Source of the DNA: Chloroflexota bacterium
Lineage (GTDB): Bacteria; Chloroflexota; Dehalococcoidia; Lucifugimonadales; JADFKI01
NCBI GenBank assembly: GCA_024648655.1
Contig: JAGGDZ010000430.1
Location: 1-5,585, forward strand
Length of the DNA stretch: 5,585 nucleotides
Direction of reading: 5' to 3'
This document shows, one piece after another, positions 4,309 through 5,585 of the stretch. A program made the position numbers and the translations under genes. The notes under the pieces were generated by a model. It saw only the letters and a list, made by a program, of their open reading frames with translations. It was not told the DNA's origin and did not search any database. Numbering within the stretch: the stretch's first letter is position 1; each line of letters starts with the position of its first letter.

Positions 4309-5585
4309 ATGTCAAACCTGAGCCTCTACGACACGACACTGCGGGACGGAACGCAGGGCGAAGGAATATCGCTGTCGGTCGCCGACAAGCTCGCTATCTG
4401 CAAACGCCTCGACGAGCTTGGCGTGCATTACATCGAAGGTGGCTGGCCCGGCTCCAATCCACGCGACGCCGAGTTCTTCGAGCGCGCCAAGTCCGTGCGC
4501 TTTGACAACGCCACGCTAACCGCATTCGGCAGCACGCGCCGCGCCAATATCAGCGCAAACGAAGACTCCAATCTCGCCGCATTGCTGGAGGCGCAAACCT
4601 CTGTCGTAACTCTGGTCGGCAAGTGCTGGGACTTGCATGTAACCCGCGTCCTAGAAACCTCACTCGAAGAAAACCTCGCCATGATTTCAGATTCTGTAGC
4701 GTATCTGGTAGAGCGGGGCAGGCGTGTCTTCTTCGACGCCGAGCACTTCTTCGATGGCTTCAAGGCAAACGCCCACTACGCAATCCAGACGGTGAACGCC
4801 GCCGCGGTCGCGGGTGCGGAGTGCGTGGTGCTCTGCGATACCAACGGCGGCATGATACCCGACGAAATCTCTGCAATCGTGCATCAGGTTCGCCAGCGCG
4901 CCGATGTTGAACTGGGCATTCACACGCACAACGACGCTGACATGGCAGTCGCCGGCGCGATTGCCGCCGTGCGAGCGGGCGCAACTCAGGTGCAGGGCAC
5001 GATGAACGGCTATGGCGAGCGTTGCGGCAACGCCAACCTCGTTTCGCTCATCGCCAACCTGAAACTCAAGCTTGGCATCGACTGTGTAAGCGACGAGCAG
5101 CTCGCCTCACTCACGGACGCCAGCCGCTATGTCGCTGAAGTTGCCAACATGCCTACACTCGGCTCTCAGCCCTACGTCGGCGGCAGCGCATTCGCACATA
5201 AGGGTGGACTGCACGCCGCCGCCGTCTCAAAAGTAGAGCACAGTTATCAGCACATACAACCCCGCATCATCGGCAACGACAAGCGTGTGCTCGTCTCCGA
5301 CCTGTCCGGCCGCGGCAACATCTTCTGGAAGGCGCAAGAGGTCTGTCCCGATGTCGAACTTACACAGGCACAAGTGCGCCACCTATTGGAAGAGATAAAA
5401 ACCCGTGAAAATCAGGGCTTCCAGTACGAGAGCGCGGAAGCTTCATTCGAGTTGCTGGTGCGGCGCAGGCAGCAGGGCTATAAGCCGCCGTTTTCCCTAG
5501 TTGATTTCGTCTCTATGGTAGAGAAGCGTTCGAACGGCAATGGAGTTGAAGATATAGCTTCGCAGGTCATGTTGAAAGTGCGAGT
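4309..5585 (+). CDS. cimA: (R)-citramalate synthase (C-terminus beyond window)
   Basis: It condenses pyruvate with acetyl-CoA to (R)-citramalate, the first step of the threonine-independent isoleucine route, in the cytoplasm. The 425 visible residues hold the HMGL-like TIM barrel: YDTTLRDGTQGEG at 7-19 (catalytic Arg12, metal ligand Asp13), and EGGWPGSNPRDAEFF at about 43-57, a hallmark of the longer citramalate synthase class rather than LeuA. Metal ligands His205 and His207 lie in GIHTHND, GYGERCGNANL is at 234-244, and FAHKGGLHAAAV is at 295-306 in the linker subdomain. The LeuA-type allosteric domain has only begun when the window ends; family members run to about 520-540 residues. ATG at 4309 follows AAGGAG by 10 bases. 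An isoleucine T-box precedes it, which supports CimA over 2-isopropylmalate synthase or homocitrate synthase. Isoleucine feedback on the missing domain is likely but not visible. Confidence 0.93.
   Translation, partial: MSNLSLYDTTLRDGTQGEGISLSVADKLAICKRLDELGVHYIEGGWPGSNPRDAEFFERAKSVRFDNATLTAFGSTRRANISANEDSNLAALLEAQTSVVTLVGKCWDLHVTRVLETSLEENLAMISDSVAYLVERGRRVFFDAEHFFDGFKANAHYAIQTVNAAAVAGAECVVLCDTNGGMIPDEISAIVHQVRQRADVELGIHTHNDADMAVAGAIAAVRAGATQVQGTMNGYGERCGNANLVSLIANLKLKLGIDCVSDEQLASLTDASRYVAEVANMPTLGSQPYVGGSAFAHKGGLHAAAVSKVEHSYQHIQPRIIGNDKRVLVSDLSGRGNIFWKAQEVCPDVELTQAQVRHLLEEIKTRENQGFQYESAEASFELLVRRRQQGYKPPFSLVDFVSMVEKRSNGNGVEDIASQVMLKVR

Overview
The window reads as an ordinary chromosomal stretch of a moderately GC-rich bacterium. 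The gene families fit best with the Chloroflexota (Dehalococcoidia or SAR202-type lineages): a class III CoA-transferase beside a molybdo-flavoenzyme FAD subunit, an M67-type JAMM peptidase, a secreted PDZ protein, and a type-2 citramalate synthase behind a T-box. This placement is an inference from family content, not from a marker gene. No mobile element, CRISPR array, tRNA or rRNA was found.

Left part, minus strand (1-2091): a CaiB/BaiF-type CoA-transferase (823-2091) is followed, in the direction of transcription, by the 5' part of a FAD-binding molybdopterin dehydrogenase subunit (580 down to 1, cut by the window edge). The second gene uses a TTG start behind a perfect AGGAGG. It has its own good promoter candidate (659-687), with an imperfect 16-bp tandem repeat upstream (726-757).

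Middle, plus strand (2092-3813): a 120-bp divergent gap leads to a small JAMM/MPN+ metallopeptidase (2212-2631), which also starts with TTG. After a repeat-containing 210-bp gap comes an exported protein (2842-3813). It has a signal peptide, one PDZ domain, a beta-rich domain resembling DUF5666 and an acidic/basic low-complexity tail, but no protease domain.

Right part, plus strand (3814-5585): a long leader holds a promoter with a consensus TTGACA box, a perfect 17-bp palindrome over its -10 region, and a T-box riboswitch. The visible T-box elements are a GAGTAA specifier-loop strand, an ATC specifier, a GGTGAGAGC distal motif, the AGGGTGGTACCGCG T-box and competing antiterminator and terminator helices. 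It precedes a citramalate synthase (4309 to the window end, C-terminus missing). An isoleucine specifier in front of the enzyme that commits pyruvate and acetyl-CoA to isoleucine synthesis is a consistent regulatory circuit: uncharged tRNA-Ile would raise expression.

I see no clearly new multi-gene system. The most interesting signals are the complete Ile T-box/citramalate synthase unit, the palindrome overlapping its promoter, and the composite PDZ protein.
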